The notes beneath the pieces are model-generated. The model ran no database searches. It saw nothing but the letters and a program-made list of their open reading frames with translations, and was not told the DNA's origin. The translations under genes and the position numbers were made by a program. A DNA stretch of 53,238 nucleotides from an uncultured Lentisphaeria bacterium (GTDB lineage Bacteria; Verrucomicrobiota; Lentisphaeria; Victivallales; Victivallaceae): NCBI GenBank assembly GCA_903831825.1, contig CAIKZE010000287.1:1-53238 (forward strand), read 5' to 3'. Of this stretch, positions 8,817 to 18,138 are shown in pieces. The first letter of the stretch is position 1. Every line of letters begins with the position of its first letter.

Positions 8817-9194
8817 TTATTTCTTCTTCTTGTCTGCTTTCTTGTCAGCAGTATCCAGGGTAATGCCGTCGGATTCTAATTTAGACACAACATTGGCGAT
8901 ATCCTTTTTCATCTTGTCAGCACAAAAAGAACCGCAGAAGTAAACTCTCTTGCCATTGGAATCAATAAAAAACTTCTTGTCAATTTTGCTGTTGCATTTC
9001 GGACAAAGAGTCTGCTTTTTGGCAGTCGCGGTTTTGTCGGCGGCAGGAGCCGCAGTCGCATTTGTTGCAGGGGTGGCGGCAGTCGCGGCGGCCGGCGCGG
9101 CAGCAGACGCGGTGGTTGATTTATCAACTGCGAGGACAGAGGCGGCTCCGAGTGCGAGAGTAACGGCGGCTAAAAAGACCAGGTTCTTTTTCAT
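8817..9194 (-). CDS. Exported small protein with TRASH/YHS-like metal-binding domain
   Basis: Start set at the ATG at 9194, where AAGGA lies five bases upstream. This gives 125 residues beginning with a clear signal peptide (MKKNLVFLAAVTLALGAASV). An alanine/proline/threonine-rich linker (about 25-60) follows, then a compact domain with LCPKCNSKID and VYFCGSFCADKMKKD. The CxxC...CxxxC arrangement resembles TRASH/YHS-type treble-clef metal-binding domains found in metal-trafficking proteins. The C-terminus is a lysine-rich tail. Periplasmic metal binding is inferred; no transporter is adjacent. Confidence 0.7.
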   Translation of the reverse strand: MKKNLVFLAAVTLALGAASVLAVDKSTTASAAAPAAATAATPATNATAAPAADKTATAKKQTLCPKCNSKIDKKFFIDSNGKRVYFCGSFCADKMKKDIANVVSKLESDGITLDTADKKADKKKK

Positions 9195-9527
9195 TTTTCC
9201 TTTTTTCCCATATTTTACAGTAAGCATTTTACTTAAAGTATTAAAGAGCAGTAATATAACTGTCGAGACAAATCAAGGCAATGGTTTTTGAAAAAATAAT
9301 TATGGATAATTCCTCCCCCGAGTTGCGAAAAAGTACCGCAAGCATCTCCTTTTGCTTGTCAAACCGGCTCCGCTCTAGAAAAATAAGTTAAAACATACTA
9401 CAGGCGCACCATCGCCAAGGTATTAAAAGCATAAAGCTTCGGCGAAGCGTCAAGTTATAGAAAATAAAAACGAAATCTGATAGTTCCCTGCTGAAGATTG
9501 GACTTTTTAAATCAAAAATACCATCAG
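9195..9527. other. Intergenic stretch without a gene
   Basis: Lies between two minus-strand units. It should hold the promoter of the small exported protein near 9195-9290, where no clear consensus is seen, and the end of operon A. The only structure of note is the hairpin at 9424-9448. Confidence 0.6.
9424..9448 (-). terminator. Candidate terminator of operon A
   Basis: On the minus strand GCTTC-GCC-GAAGC (9448-9436) is followed by TTTATGCTTTTA. It lies about 80 bases after the last gene of the operon. The stem is short, so this is tentative. Confidence 0.4.
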
Positions 9528-10586
9528 TTATTGGTTAAAAATACGTTCCCGGATAAGCTCAGATCGGGCTGCTCCTTTTGTGCCGGCGAAGTATGGGTAT
9601 TCCCAGCAGATGATTTTTTTGACAAAGCCTGATACATTATTTATTTGAGCGATTACACGTTCAGGATCGGCAGGATGGAACGGCGCGGGTCCTCCAAAAC
9701 CATGCCTTTCAAAAAGTTCCGCATTAGCCCATAATTCAATCCCTGAATTGTCACAGATTTTTTTCCATACCTCCCATGCTGCCTGCTGGATGCTTAGATT
9801 ACAGCCGGCGCAGCCGATTGAATCTTGCGGCGCCATTATATCCAGCGGCACCCGGTTCAAAACATTGAGCCAGCCGTCAACAATAATTTCACCATTGGCA
9901 TTCCCGTGTTTTGTTGCGGGGGACATGAGTATTTTGTGTTGAGGCGACAGGCTTTTCAGCTCCGAAAAATAACGGCGGTAGAGTTCATTCAGGGACTTTT
10001 CTCTTTCGATATCCCGGTTGGTCGATACGGCAGTTTCAGGAGTGAAATATACGCCTTCAAATAAATCACGGTATTCAAAGAGTTCTTTCACGCAATGTAA
10101 TTGCCTGTTCACTTCCGCGTTGACGGTTTTTTTATCTATGCATTTTGACCAGCCGATTGTGCAGCCGTATCCGCCGAGATAAACATGCAGCCCGATTTTT
10201 TTTGCGGCGGGCAGCATTGCTTCAATGACTGGATATGTTTTATAAATATTTTTGAAATAATCAGACTTGTAATATGCTTCGCCGAGTTCATGCCAGATTG
10301 ACGCCTGAAAAATTACAGTATCAAGACCGGCCTGCTTCATTTCGGTAAAAAGTTCCGTCCATGTTTCGCTATTCCAGTTAAGAGCGGGACATCCTTTATA
10401 ATCCGGCGGATGCGCATATATGAAAGAGCCGCTGACTACCATTTTTTTTTGCTGCGGCGTTGTAAAGTTCTTCAAAAATTCCTTATTTCTGATAAGTGAT
10501 AAATCTACTGACGGTTTTGATTGGGCTGCCGCTTTCTCTGATGGTTCAAAAATGTTGAAATCATCTATTTGGGTAATTTTAAACAC
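9528..10586 (-). CDS. DUF4434-like TIM-barrel protein (putative glycosidase)
   Basis: 352 residues with a GTG start (10586) and GAGG eight bases upstream. The core (about 50-190) has the look of DUF4434/GH-like barrels: VVSGSFIYAHPP, WTELFTEMKQAGLDTVIFQAS, YYKSDYF and GLHVYLGGYG. Later come EGVYFTPETAV with a candidate acidic residue and a C-terminal WANAELFER. No signal peptide is present, so it should be cytoplasmic, unlike its neighbour. It is the last gene of operon A, 11 bases after the LamG-hydrolase gene, suggesting work on the product of that enzyme. Family assignment is from pattern recognition; activity unproven. Confidence 0.6.
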   Translation of the reverse strand: MFKITQIDDFNIFEPSEKAAAQSKPSVDLSLIRNKEFLKNFTTPQQKKMVVSGSFIYAHPPDYKGCPALNWNSETWTELFTEMKQAGLDTVIFQASIWHELGEAYYKSDYFKNIYKTYPVIEAMLPAAKKIGLHVYLGGYGCTIGWSKCIDKKTVNAEVNRQLHCVKELFEYRDLFEGVYFTPETAVSTNRDIEREKSLNELYRRYFSELKSLSPQHKILMSPATKHGNANGEIIVDGWLNVLNRVPLDIMAPQDSIGCAGCNLSIQQAAWEVWKKICDNSGIELWANAELFERHGFGGPAPFHPADPERVIAQINNVSGFVKKIICWEYPYFAGTKGAARSELIRERIFNQ

Positions 10587-10597
10587 GATGTAACCTC

Positions 10598-13414
10598 TTA
10601 ATAATTAATTCTCAGAGCGATATAATCATTTCTTGGAATATCCAGGTTTAATGACTTATCCTTAACCTCTATCAAGGCCTGCGTTTCCGCATTTTTAACT
10701 GATGTTATTTCAATGCCGTCAATTTTTATGTCTACAGTTACAGGTTTCCTGTTGAGATTGGAAACTATAGCCAACATTCGACTGCCATTTTTATAAAAAC
10801 CTATTTTAACATTTTCGTTATTGCCAATCAGTACTTTGTTTTTCCAATACGGGATGAATTCAATATCCGGGTTATCTATTTTAAAATCATCCCGGAATTG
10901 CCATGTTTTGTAAACTTCACCGGCATTACACCAGAGCGGCCACACAATCATGTCTCCCTGCATTGTTCTGGAAAGCAGATCCCTGGTTGGCTCCGGCTTG
11001 TCCATGATATCGCGCTGATTTTTCAGGCACGGCAGGAACGCGATTACAGAACCCCATTGTTTCCAGTAAAATTCGCTCTTTATCCTGTCAATGGGCAATG
11101 CGTAACTATAATAATAAAGTTTGTCTTCCGGCGGCGGCAGCAGTTCCGGATTATTCGGAAAATATCCGGAGTAAAGATGCTCACCAGTCAGAAAGCAGGT
11201 GAAGGGGCTGAGTACTTCCATCATCATTGTTCCAGAGCAATGAGCGAATGACCAGTTAGTATTCACAGAATTGTTTTTCATCAAGACATAATGGATGCGT
11301 TTATAAAGGTCGCGGTCCGCCATAACTGAATATGTCGGCCGTCTTTTTCCATTAAAATCAGTATAGCCGCCGCCGGTTTTTTCCCTGAAATTAGGGGTCA
11401 GCTCCATCTCGTCGATATAAACGCCGTCGGCAGGTCCGAATTTTTTATTCCATTGCTCGATGGTCCATATCATATAATCACTCCATGAAGTAGTTGCGGC
11501 TGCGCGCATCCAGTCCTTGTGTTCGCCTCTTTGACGCTGAGGCTCCGGACTCCATTCATCTTTGATTTTTTGAGCATCAGGATTTACTTTGCCGTTTTCC
11601 GAGACAGGCAGATGCAGTCTTGTCCAGTAAGGTACGACTTTGCGGTTTTCCGCATGATCATTTTTTACCTGCGCCCGAAGTTTATCGACATTTTGAGCAC
11701 GGCACGGCTCAGGGTCAAGATCCATTTGGGTCCATTTATCCGGCCAGTAGATTAGCAAAGACCCGCGTTTTTTATCGGTAAATCCCTCATACTGGGCAGA
11801 TATTGTTTTGCCTCTCCAGCCGCCTGGCATCGGCTTAACAGGCGTGGCGATAAAACCGAAGTTGTAAGAAAGTTTTTGTCCGCTTGTAATTGGCGGAGCG
11901 GATGCAAGGAATCTGATTGCCATATTAACATGAGAATCATCTGCTCTGATAAGTTCTATGGAGTCTTTGCGGTCAACCGGCCACCAGTTCTGGTCTGATT
12001 CGGCGAAAAATTGCAAGCCGCCGTCAGTATTGCCAACCCAGAGATGCGAGACAAAGCCTAATTTTAAAAGACTTCCTGTTTTTGACGAGAGCGACTGCGA
12101 ATAAGAGTAGCGAGGCCCTACAACAGAAGACAAATCATGAGTAACACCGACATAGTGAACCATTTCGGCGCTGGAATCAGTTAATGGCACAATAAGTTCA
12201 AATTTAGTGATGTTTTGGGCTCCTTCGATTTCCAGCGAACACCAGATCATACCATCGTATTCGAATGTAAATTCAGCGCGGCCTTTGCCGCCGTCAAAAG
12301 CTACAGGACGTTCTATTACAATTCTTCCTTTTCCTTTGCGCAGGACTTTAAACGAGCCAAATTTTAAGGTTGCGGATTTACCATTGATTTCCGCAACTGC
12401 GGAGATCGGCGACCTTAGCAATTCCTGACCGGCTGTGGAAATCCGGTCAAATAAATCTGTGCCGGACAAAGCATAGGCTCTTTCCCATACTTCAATCTGA
12501 TCATTTTTCAATTCAACAGCGGTTAATGGCGGCATGACAAAATCGTCGTTCAATGCTTCAAGGCCCAATCGCACACGATTGTCAAACCAGGGGCTTCCCT
12601 GTAGGATTTTTTCAGTAAAGTTATTTTTGTCTGAAATGTCTATTTTCAAGTCGGGAAGTCTTTTTGCGGCTAACGCGCTTATTTCTTCTTGCAGCAGAGC
12701 GCGGTTGTACAAATTAATTCGTCCGATAACGCTTTGATTGTTGCGTCCTACGTTCTGCCAGGCCGGACCGGCGGTAAAACAGTTGCCCCAATTCTCCAGT
12801 TTAGCCAATTTTCCGTTTGCCCGTTTTATTCCATCAACATAAAGGGTTATTTCTGATTCATCATAAGTCAGGAGCAAATGATGCTTGGAGTTCAAAGGCC
12901 AGTTGGCGGGTTTTGTCCGCAGAAATAGTTTTTCCTTTGACGCCTGCTGTTCCAGATATACTCCCAGCCCGTCGTCGGCATGCTTGTATATATACATCAG
13001 GATGCCGGATGCCGGGATTTTACTGGTTTGCATGAAGAGATGTATTTTATTATCATCCCAATCCCAGTTAAGGTTTTTCACTACTATTTCTATCGAACCT
13101 TTTACCGGAGATAAATTGCCGGCGGCTTCATACTGGACGGACGAGCAATTTTCCCCGACTTTAAGCCCGTTATTGACTGTAGACATCGGCTCAAAGTCAA
13201 ATTCCGGCTTATTGCCTGAAAGAATAGTCCCGGCAATATTTCCTTTACTGAAAGATGCGTTGACATTATCCATGGAACTGGCATAGTCAACTTCAAATGT
13301 CATAGCGTTTTTCAAATTCTCCTCCATAGATGCTCCTGCCGATATATTTAACAGTACAATAAAAAAAGATATTGACAGCGGCGCGAGCCGCAGCCTTTTC
13401 CCTGATAATTTCAT
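10598..13414 (-). CDS. Secreted LamG-domain protein with glycoside-hydrolase-like catalytic region
   Basis: 938 residues. A signal peptide (about 1-28, ending ISAGA) is followed by a concanavalin/LamG-like sandwich (about 75-255: HHLLLTYDESEITLYVDGIKR, IGRINLYNRALLQEEI). A beta-sandwich region follows (about 280-540), then a barrel-like region with YWTRLHLP, DGVYIDEMELTPN (about 667) and WSFAHCSGTMMMEVLSPF, and a C-terminal beta domain ending DIPRNDYIALRI. The overall order resembles DUF6067/GH123-like proteins of polysaccharide-degrading PVC bacteria. The acidic pair in YIDEME is a candidate catalytic site. It follows a pseudopilin and a regulator in the same operon, so extracellular action on a glycan is likely. 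AGGA precedes the ATG. Confidence 0.65.
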   Translation of the reverse strand: MKLSGKRLRLAPLSISFFIVLLNISAGASMEENLKNAMTFEVDYASSMDNVNASFSKGNIAGTILSGNKPEFDFEPMSTVNNGLKVGENCSSVQYEAAGNLSPVKGSIEIVVKNLNWDWDDNKIHLFMQTSKIPASGILMYIYKHADDGLGVYLEQQASKEKLFLRTKPANWPLNSKHHLLLTYDESEITLYVDGIKRANGKLAKLENWGNCFTAGPAWQNVGRNNQSVIGRINLYNRALLQEEISALAAKRLPDLKIDISDKNNFTEKILQGSPWFDNRVRLGLEALNDDFVMPPLTAVELKNDQIEVWERAYALSGTDLFDRISTAGQELLRSPISAVAEINGKSATLKFGSFKVLRKGKGRIVIERPVAFDGGKGRAEFTFEYDGMIWCSLEIEGAQNITKFELIVPLTDSSAEMVHYVGVTHDLSSVVGPRYSYSQSLSSKTGSLLKLGFVSHLWVGNTDGGLQFFAESDQNWWPVDRKDSIELIRADDSHVNMAIRFLASAPPITSGQKLSYNFGFIATPVKPMPGGWRGKTISAQYEGFTDKKRGSLLIYWPDKWTQMDLDPEPCRAQNVDKLRAQVKNDHAENRKVVPYWTRLHLPVSENGKVNPDAQKIKDEWSPEPQRQRGEHKDWMRAAATTSWSDYMIWTIEQWNKKFGPADGVYIDEMELTPNFREKTGGGYTDFNGKRRPTYSVMADRDLYKRIHYVLMKNNSVNTNWSFAHCSGTMMMEVLSPFTCFLTGEHLYSGYFPNNPELLPPPEDKLYYYSYALPIDRIKSEFYWKQWGSVIAFLPCLKNQRDIMDKPEPTRDLLSRTMQGDMIVWPLWCNAGEVYKTWQFRDDFKIDNPDIEFIPYWKNKVLIGNNENVKIGFYKNGSRMLAIVSNLNRKPVTVDIKIDGIEITSVKNAETQALIEVKDKSLNLDIPRNDYIALRINY

Positions 13415-13459
13415 TTCATAATCCTTTTCTTGAATATTTCTTGATTTTTTATAGAAGAA

Positions 13460-14131
13460 TTAGAGATTTATAGGATCTGCCTGTTTGTATTTTTTCACAT
13501 ATTCCGGCCCTGTAATCAAATCCGCATGTCCATCGAGGAAGCTTAGAGTATAACGATTTTGATGCACGGGAAACAGATAAGACGAACTGGCGTAATTGAC
13601 TGAATCCATCAAGGAGCAATCAGTGCTTCCTTCCTGGGGATTACTTCCGCCTGTCCATTTTGCGCAAACATTCAGGATTGCCATTGAAGAAGCCTTAAAA
13701 CTGTTGCTTTTCTGAAAATTGTACACATATGTTCCTGCAGGAAATTCATAACCGGTTCTTATGTTTTGCAGATAAGTCCTGCGGTAACCGTTCATCTCGG
13801 TCCTGATATTGTACGGAACACCAACGACAGATTCGCAGGCAAAGATTTTTGGGGATATTTTATCAAATTCCATCATCCGTTCAAACCAATAATTGTTGTG
13901 GCCGGGCCGGGATACCGATGTCATATAAGTCGGTATTAAATAATCATTGAAATTCCCCATATAGAAAAAATGTGAGGCCGCGAATTGTTTGACGTTATTA
14001 CAGCAAAAAATTGCGCGCGCTTTTTCCCTGGCTTTGTTGAGCGCCGGCAGCAGCATTGAGGCAAGAATCGCGATGATGGCAATCACTATCAGCAATTCTA
14101 TAAGTGTAAATTTTAACATCTTTTTTTTCAT
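13460..14131 (-). CDS. Type II pseudopilin-like protein with H-x9-DG motif
   Basis: 223 residues. The N-terminus is a prepilin helix, [17 protein letters not shown], with Glu5 relative to the Phe. The residue before Phe is Lys, not the usual Gly. The globular part ends with [12 protein letters not shown] (H, nine residues, DG), the hallmark of the large DUF1559-type family of Lentisphaerae and Planctomycetes. After processing by a prepilin peptidase it should sit in the inner membrane or a pseudopilus. It lies between regulator and secreted hydrolase, so a role in export, display or capture for that enzyme or glycan is inferred. No secretion apparatus genes are in the window. Confidence 0.85.
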   Translation of the reverse strand: MKKKMLKFTLIELLIVIAIIAILASMLLPALNKAREKARAIFCCNNVKQFAASHFFYMGNFNDYLIPTYMTSVSRPGHNNYWFERMMEFDKISPKIFACESVVGVPYNIRTEMNGYRRTYLQNIRTGYEFPAGTYVYNFQKSNSFKASSMAILNVCAKWTGGSNPQEGSTDCSLMDSVNYASSSYLFPVHQNRYTLSFLDGHADLITGPEYVKKYKQADPINL

Positions 14132-14170
14132 AACCTGACCTCCTTGATTGTCAAAACTCTCTTTTTAAAT

Positions 14171-15253
14171 TTATGAAGCAATAAACAAGTATTTTTCCAG
14201 GGATTCGCTATGTTCTGTCAACTCGATCATCCTGTCTCCAAAATTACGCAAACCGGTTTCCAGATATTTCCGCGTCAGCGATATTATAAGTTCAATCTGT
14301 TGCTCTATCGGCGTCATATAATAAACTACCGGCAGACATGGTCCCGCGATTTGGCAGTCCGGATTGGCGTGTGAAACAACCAGCACATCTTCCGGTATCC
14401 GCAAATTGTTATGTATCAGCGCCTGAAATATTCCCATTGTCATCAATGAGTCAACGCATATTATTCCGAACAACCGGTCTTTTCTCCGTTTCAATAGTTC
14501 ATTCGCCCCCAGAAATCCGCCCATGCTGGATAAATCCTGTTTCTGTATGTTTGCCGGATCACAGAGTTTGCCAATTGACTGCAAGCCTTCCCGGTAACCG
14601 GAAACCGGGCGATTCTTGAATTTACGCCAGTCTTCTGATTGATTGCTGCAAAGCAGCATTATGTCAGAAACTTTGTAATTATTGAGCAGCTTTACCGCGG
14701 AAGCAACAAACTGCTGCGTGTTATATACTACTGAATTTTCCAGACCGATATAATCATAAAGTCCAATTATCAGCGCTTGTGAATTTTTGAATATGGAGTT
14801 GGCTTTCGAGGCGATGTAACGACTGCTTACCAGGATAAGATCAAATGCGTTTTCAGTCGCTTTGTGTATGAATTCGGCAGCGCTTTCGGCATCTGACACA
14901 TTGAAAAATTCCTGATAAGACCAACCTTCCGCCTGGAACCGCCGCCTGGCGAATTTGCAGAATATCGGGGAAAATACATAATCCGGCTGTCCGTCCTGAA
15001 TATCAAAGACAACCGCAACCCGGCATGGGTAAGATTGTGCCGCAAACACCCCTTTGCCGGCGTACCGCTTAATCAAGCCATTGCGCTCCAGCGTATCCAT
15101 TGCTTTGCTTACTGTCGCTATAGTGGTTTCGTGTCTTTTCGCTAACTTTGCTATAGGCTCTAATTGCGAACCGGGTAAGATTTGGCCGGATACAATTTGC
15201 ATGCGCAGAATATCCGCTAATTGACTGCTTTTGTTTTTTCTTTTTTCTGTCAT
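14171..15253 (-). CDS. GntR-type winged-helix regulator with LacI-like sensor domain
   Basis: 360 residues. Residues about 8-75 form a GntR winged helix: LADILRMQIVSGQILPGSQL, TIATVSKAMDTLERNGLIKR and GKGVFAA. Residues about 80-355 match the periplasmic-binding-protein fold of LacI/AraR-type effector domains (VAVVFDIQDG, DLILVSSRYI, GIICVDSLMTMGIFQAL, IPEDVLVVSH). Such hybrids bind a sugar and release DNA. It is first in operon A, behind a consensus promoter overlapped by a palindrome, so autoregulated repression is the natural model. The leader is only about 25-30 bases and has no evident Shine-Dalgarno. Confidence 0.85.
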   Translation of the reverse strand: MTEKRKNKSSQLADILRMQIVSGQILPGSQLEPIAKLAKRHETTIATVSKAMDTLERNGLIKRYAGKGVFAAQSYPCRVAVVFDIQDGQPDYVFSPIFCKFARRRFQAEGWSYQEFFNVSDAESAAEFIHKATENAFDLILVSSRYIASKANSIFKNSQALIIGLYDYIGLENSVVYNTQQFVASAVKLLNNYKVSDIMLLCSNQSEDWRKFKNRPVSGYREGLQSIGKLCDPANIQKQDLSSMGGFLGANELLKRRKDRLFGIICVDSLMTMGIFQALIHNNLRIPEDVLVVSHANPDCQIAGPCLPVVYYMTPIEQQIELIISLTRKYLETGLRNFGDRMIELTEHSESLEKYLFIAS

Positions 15254-15286
15254 ATATATTAAATAGTTCTATGATTGTTTAATATT

Positions 15287-15325
15287 ATTATAGCTCTTCT
15301 AGAATAGTTGTCAATACTTATTCTA
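15287..15325 (-). promoter_or_regulatory. Consensus promoter with overlapping operator for operon A
   Basis: On the minus strand TTGACA (15314-15309), a 16-base spacer and TATAAT (15292-15287) match both consensus hexamers exactly. An inverted repeat TAGAATA/TATTCTA (15300-15306 and 15319-15325, 12 bases apart) brackets the -35 box. A repressor bound there would block RNA polymerase; the adjacent GntR/LacI protein is the obvious candidate. Confidence 0.75.
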
Positions 15326-16466
15326 AACTTTCTCAAAATTTATTTTCTTTAAATTCAGTCAGATATTTTCGGTTTTGCCTGAAGACACAGAATTTTAATT
15401 GATTTCTTCCGTGCTTTTTATGCGTTGATTAATTTTGTGCCGCCTCATCGGCGGGTAAATGCCTCAGTGTATTCCGTGGTTAAACCTGCTTTAAGATTTT
15501 TGTCCAAAACCGTGAGTTTCAAAAATACATTTTGGGCGTTATTTGAACGGAACTACGCCGCGACTGTTGACAAAACCACTATATATGTAAGACAATTGAA
15601 AGTTGAAAATGGAAATTTGAAAATGAAAGAATAGCAGCCTTTTTCTGGAAATTTAAGGATTTGGTTAACTTTAAAAACAATTGAAAAATGAAAACGGTTC
15701 TGTTCAACGGCTATCTAACGACTCGGGAATGCGCGATGCTATGGGCCAATGAGAATAATGGGAATAATGGGAATAATGGGATGGTGTATGTTCAGAGGCT
15801 CTCTAAAACTCGGAGTCCGGATTTCTCTGTGCCTCTGTGTCTCTGTGGTTAGGTACTGTCCAAAATGTGCGAGACGCATGTCCAAAATGTGGGGATTGGA
15901 ACAAGAGTCCAAAATGTGGGCAGTTAACAAAAATCTTAACAGACAGTTGGAAACGGGAACGGAAATGTTGTTAAATCTTAAAAACAGTTGTGCTCGACCA
16001 TGCTCCAGAATCTCGGAGATGTTGGACAAGTCTCAATGGTTTTGTGCTCAAGGGCTGTCCAGGATGTCCAAAATAACAAAAATGGAATTTATTAAGAAAC
16101 GTCTTAACCAGTCGCCAGAAATACGGGTAGAACAACACTGCGCGGGGTGTGTCCAAAATGAGGATTTGGGAGGGTCACGCTCCGTCGTGACCGGGATCGG
16201 AACCGGTTGCCACGGAGGGCAACCCTTCAGGGAACAGTTCCGCACAAGGGCTCTCTAAAAACTCGGAGTCCGGATTGCTTTGTGCCTCTGCCGCGCCTCC
16301 GGCGGGTAAATGTCTCTGTGGTCAGGTACTGTCCAAAATGAGCGTGGAAGGTGTCCGGAATAGTTGTAAAAATGAAAACGTTGTGCTGAATTAGTCTCTA
16401 ACTATCGGAAATCGGACGGTTGTCCGGTTTATTCTTAACTACAATAGAGTTGCTCTGTTTAAGGTG
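15326..16466. repeat. Gene-free repeat-rich region
   Basis: No convincing gene. It contains three exact 9-bp tandem units AATAATGGG (15754-15780) and two diverged copies of a roughly 70-bp direct repeat (15797-15867 and 16249-16340). The second copy has a 20-odd-base insertion including GGCGGGTAAATG, a phrase also present near 15450. The decamer GTCCAAAATG occurs at 15858, 15880, 15907, 16151 and 16331, with near copies at 16057 and 16066. The CTCTGTG...CTCTGTGGTT phrase inside the repeat recurs near 50914 and 51041. Frames across it, such as 15749-16258, only translate low-complexity repeats. Confidence 0.75.
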
Positions 16467-16494
16467 TTGAATATCTGATATTCAAGATTATATT
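16467..16494 (+). promoter_or_regulatory. Candidate ffh promoter with 19-bp palindrome
   Basis: TTGAATATC-T-GATATTCAA (16467-16485) is a perfect palindrome with 9-bp arms. Its first six bases, TTGAAT, stand 16 bases before TATATT (16489-16494), forming a plausible sigma70 promoter about 80 bases before ffh. The palindrome would cover the -35 box. Confidence 0.4.
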
Positions 16495-16574
16495 AGTGCT
16501 TTTGTTTTCTGCAATTAATAAACGTTGGCCGGAGAATACGGCAACCGACATAACTAACAGGATATCAAGGGAAT

Positions 16575-18044
16575 ATGTTTGAAAGTCTGAGCGATAAATT
16601 ACAAGATACGCTAAAACGGCTGCGCGGCGAGGCAAAGCTGACGGAATCTAATATCGCCGATGCAATGCGGGATATACGCCTGGCGATGCTGGACGCCGAC
16701 GTCAACATTCAAGTGGTAAAAGACTTTATTGATGACGTCCGTGAAGAATGTGTCGGCGTGGACGTGCTGCGCACGGTCACTCCCGGCCAGCAGGTCGTAA
16801 AGATCGTCCATGACCATCTGGTGGAATTGATGGGCGAAGGCGAAGTTCCGCTGACGCTGGAATCCAAACCTTCGGTAATCATGATGGTCGGACTCCACGG
16901 CAGCGGCAAAACCACCACCGCCGCCAAACTGGCGCTTCACCTGAAGAAAAACAAGAAGAAAGTCATGCTGGCGGCCGGCGATATTTACCGTCCCGCCGCA
17001 ATCGATCAGCTTGAAGTCCTCGGCAAAGAAATCGGCGTGCCGGTCTATGCCGAACGCGATAACCTGAATGTCGCTTCAATCGCCAGAAATGCAATTGAAG
17101 CCGCCAAGCTGGAACATCTTGACGTCATTATTATTGATACCGCCGGCCGTTTGCAGATAGACCAGTCCATGGTGCAGGAACTTGTTCAAATAAGCCAGGC
17201 CTCGCGGGCGGATGAAATTCTGCTGGTCGCGGATGCCGCCCTCGGACAGGAAGCCGTTTCCGTCGCGGACCATTTCCACAAAGCGCTCGGCCTGACCGGT
17301 TTGATCCTGACCAAGCTCGACGGCGACGCCCGCGGCGGCGCGGCGCTCTCCATCCGCAAAGTCACCGGCTGCCCCGTCAAATTCGTCGGTTCCGGTGAAA
17401 AAATTGAAAATCTCGAGGTGTTCTATCCCGAACGCATGGCTTCCCGCATTCTCGGCATGGGCGACGTGGTGTCGCTGGTCGAAAAAGCCGCGGAGGAGCT
17501 TGACGAAAAAGAAGCCCGGCTGCTGCATGAAAAACTCAAGAAAAACCAATTTGATTTCAACGACTTTCTGATGCAGCTCCGCCAGATGTCAAAACTGGGC
17601 GGCGCGGAATCAATCCTGAAAATGCTTCCCGGCGGCCGGGACATGAGCAAAGCCCTCGGCGAAGTGGATCCTAAACATTTTTCGCACATGGAGGCGATTA
17701 TCTGCTCCATGACCCCCGCGGAACGCGGAGACCCCGACCTCATCAGTTTCCCCCGCAGGAAACGCATTGCCAAAGGCAGCGGAACTTCGCTGGAAGAAGT
17801 GGCCCGCCTGGTCAAACAGTTTACCCTGATGCGGAAAATGATGAAGAAGACCGGCTTGCTCCGGCAGTTGCTTGGCGGCGGCGGCGGGATGACCGGCTTG
17901 GGCGGCATGTCGTCCATGTCCGAATCAAGCATGGAGGATATCGGACTCGGGGTTGGCCCGTCCCGCAAGGAAATTGACCGGAAGCGCAAACTGGAAAAAC
18001 TTAAGAAAAAACAAAAACAGAAACAGCGTAAAAAAAGCCGCTGA
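16575..18044 (+). CDS. ffh: Signal recognition particle protein Ffh
   Basis: 489 residues. N domain about 1-95, then the G domain with P-loop GLHGSGKTT (106-114), DTAGRLQ, and TKLDGDARGGAALS. The methionine-rich M domain (about 300-450) includes the SRP-RNA-binding RRKRIAKGSGTSLEEV segment. The C-terminus has a Gly/Met stretch and a Lys/Arg tail. The protein binds signal sequences and 4.5S RNA and delivers ribosomes to FtsY at the membrane. No 4.5S RNA gene was recognised in the window. AAGGGA precedes the ATG. Confidence 0.97.
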   Translation: MFESLSDKLQDTLKRLRGEAKLTESNIADAMRDIRLAMLDADVNIQVVKDFIDDVREECVGVDVLRTVTPGQQVVKIVHDHLVELMGEGEVPLTLESKPSVIMMVGLHGSGKTTTAAKLALHLKKNKKKVMLAAGDIYRPAAIDQLEVLGKEIGVPVYAERDNLNVASIARNAIEAAKLEHLDVIIIDTAGRLQIDQSMVQELVQISQASRADEILLVADAALGQEAVSVADHFHKALGLTGLILTKLDGDARGGAALSIRKVTGCPVKFVGSGEKIENLEVFYPERMASRILGMGDVVSLVEKAAEELDEKEARLLHEKLKKNQFDFNDFLMQLRQMSKLGGAESILKMLPGGRDMSKALGEVDPKHFSHMEAIICSMTPAERGDPDLISFPRRKRIAKGSGTSLEEVARLVKQFTLMRKMMKKTGLLRQLLGGGGGMTGLGGMSSMSESSMEDIGLGVGPSRKEIDRKRKLEKLKKKQKQKQRKKSR

Positions 18045-18138
18045 TTATTTTGTATTTATGTCGAAAAACAGGTTAATCCTGAGATTTTTATAAATCGTTG
18101 AAAAATGTTGGAAAAACGCAAAAGGAATTTTAAAAAAA

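Noticed and set aside
15749-16258. 169-codon plus-strand frame in the repeat field
   Set aside because: It translates microsatellite and decamer repeats (RIMGIMGIMG, LCLCVSVV, SKMW), has no RBS and no domain, and lies in clearly repetitive non-coding DNA.
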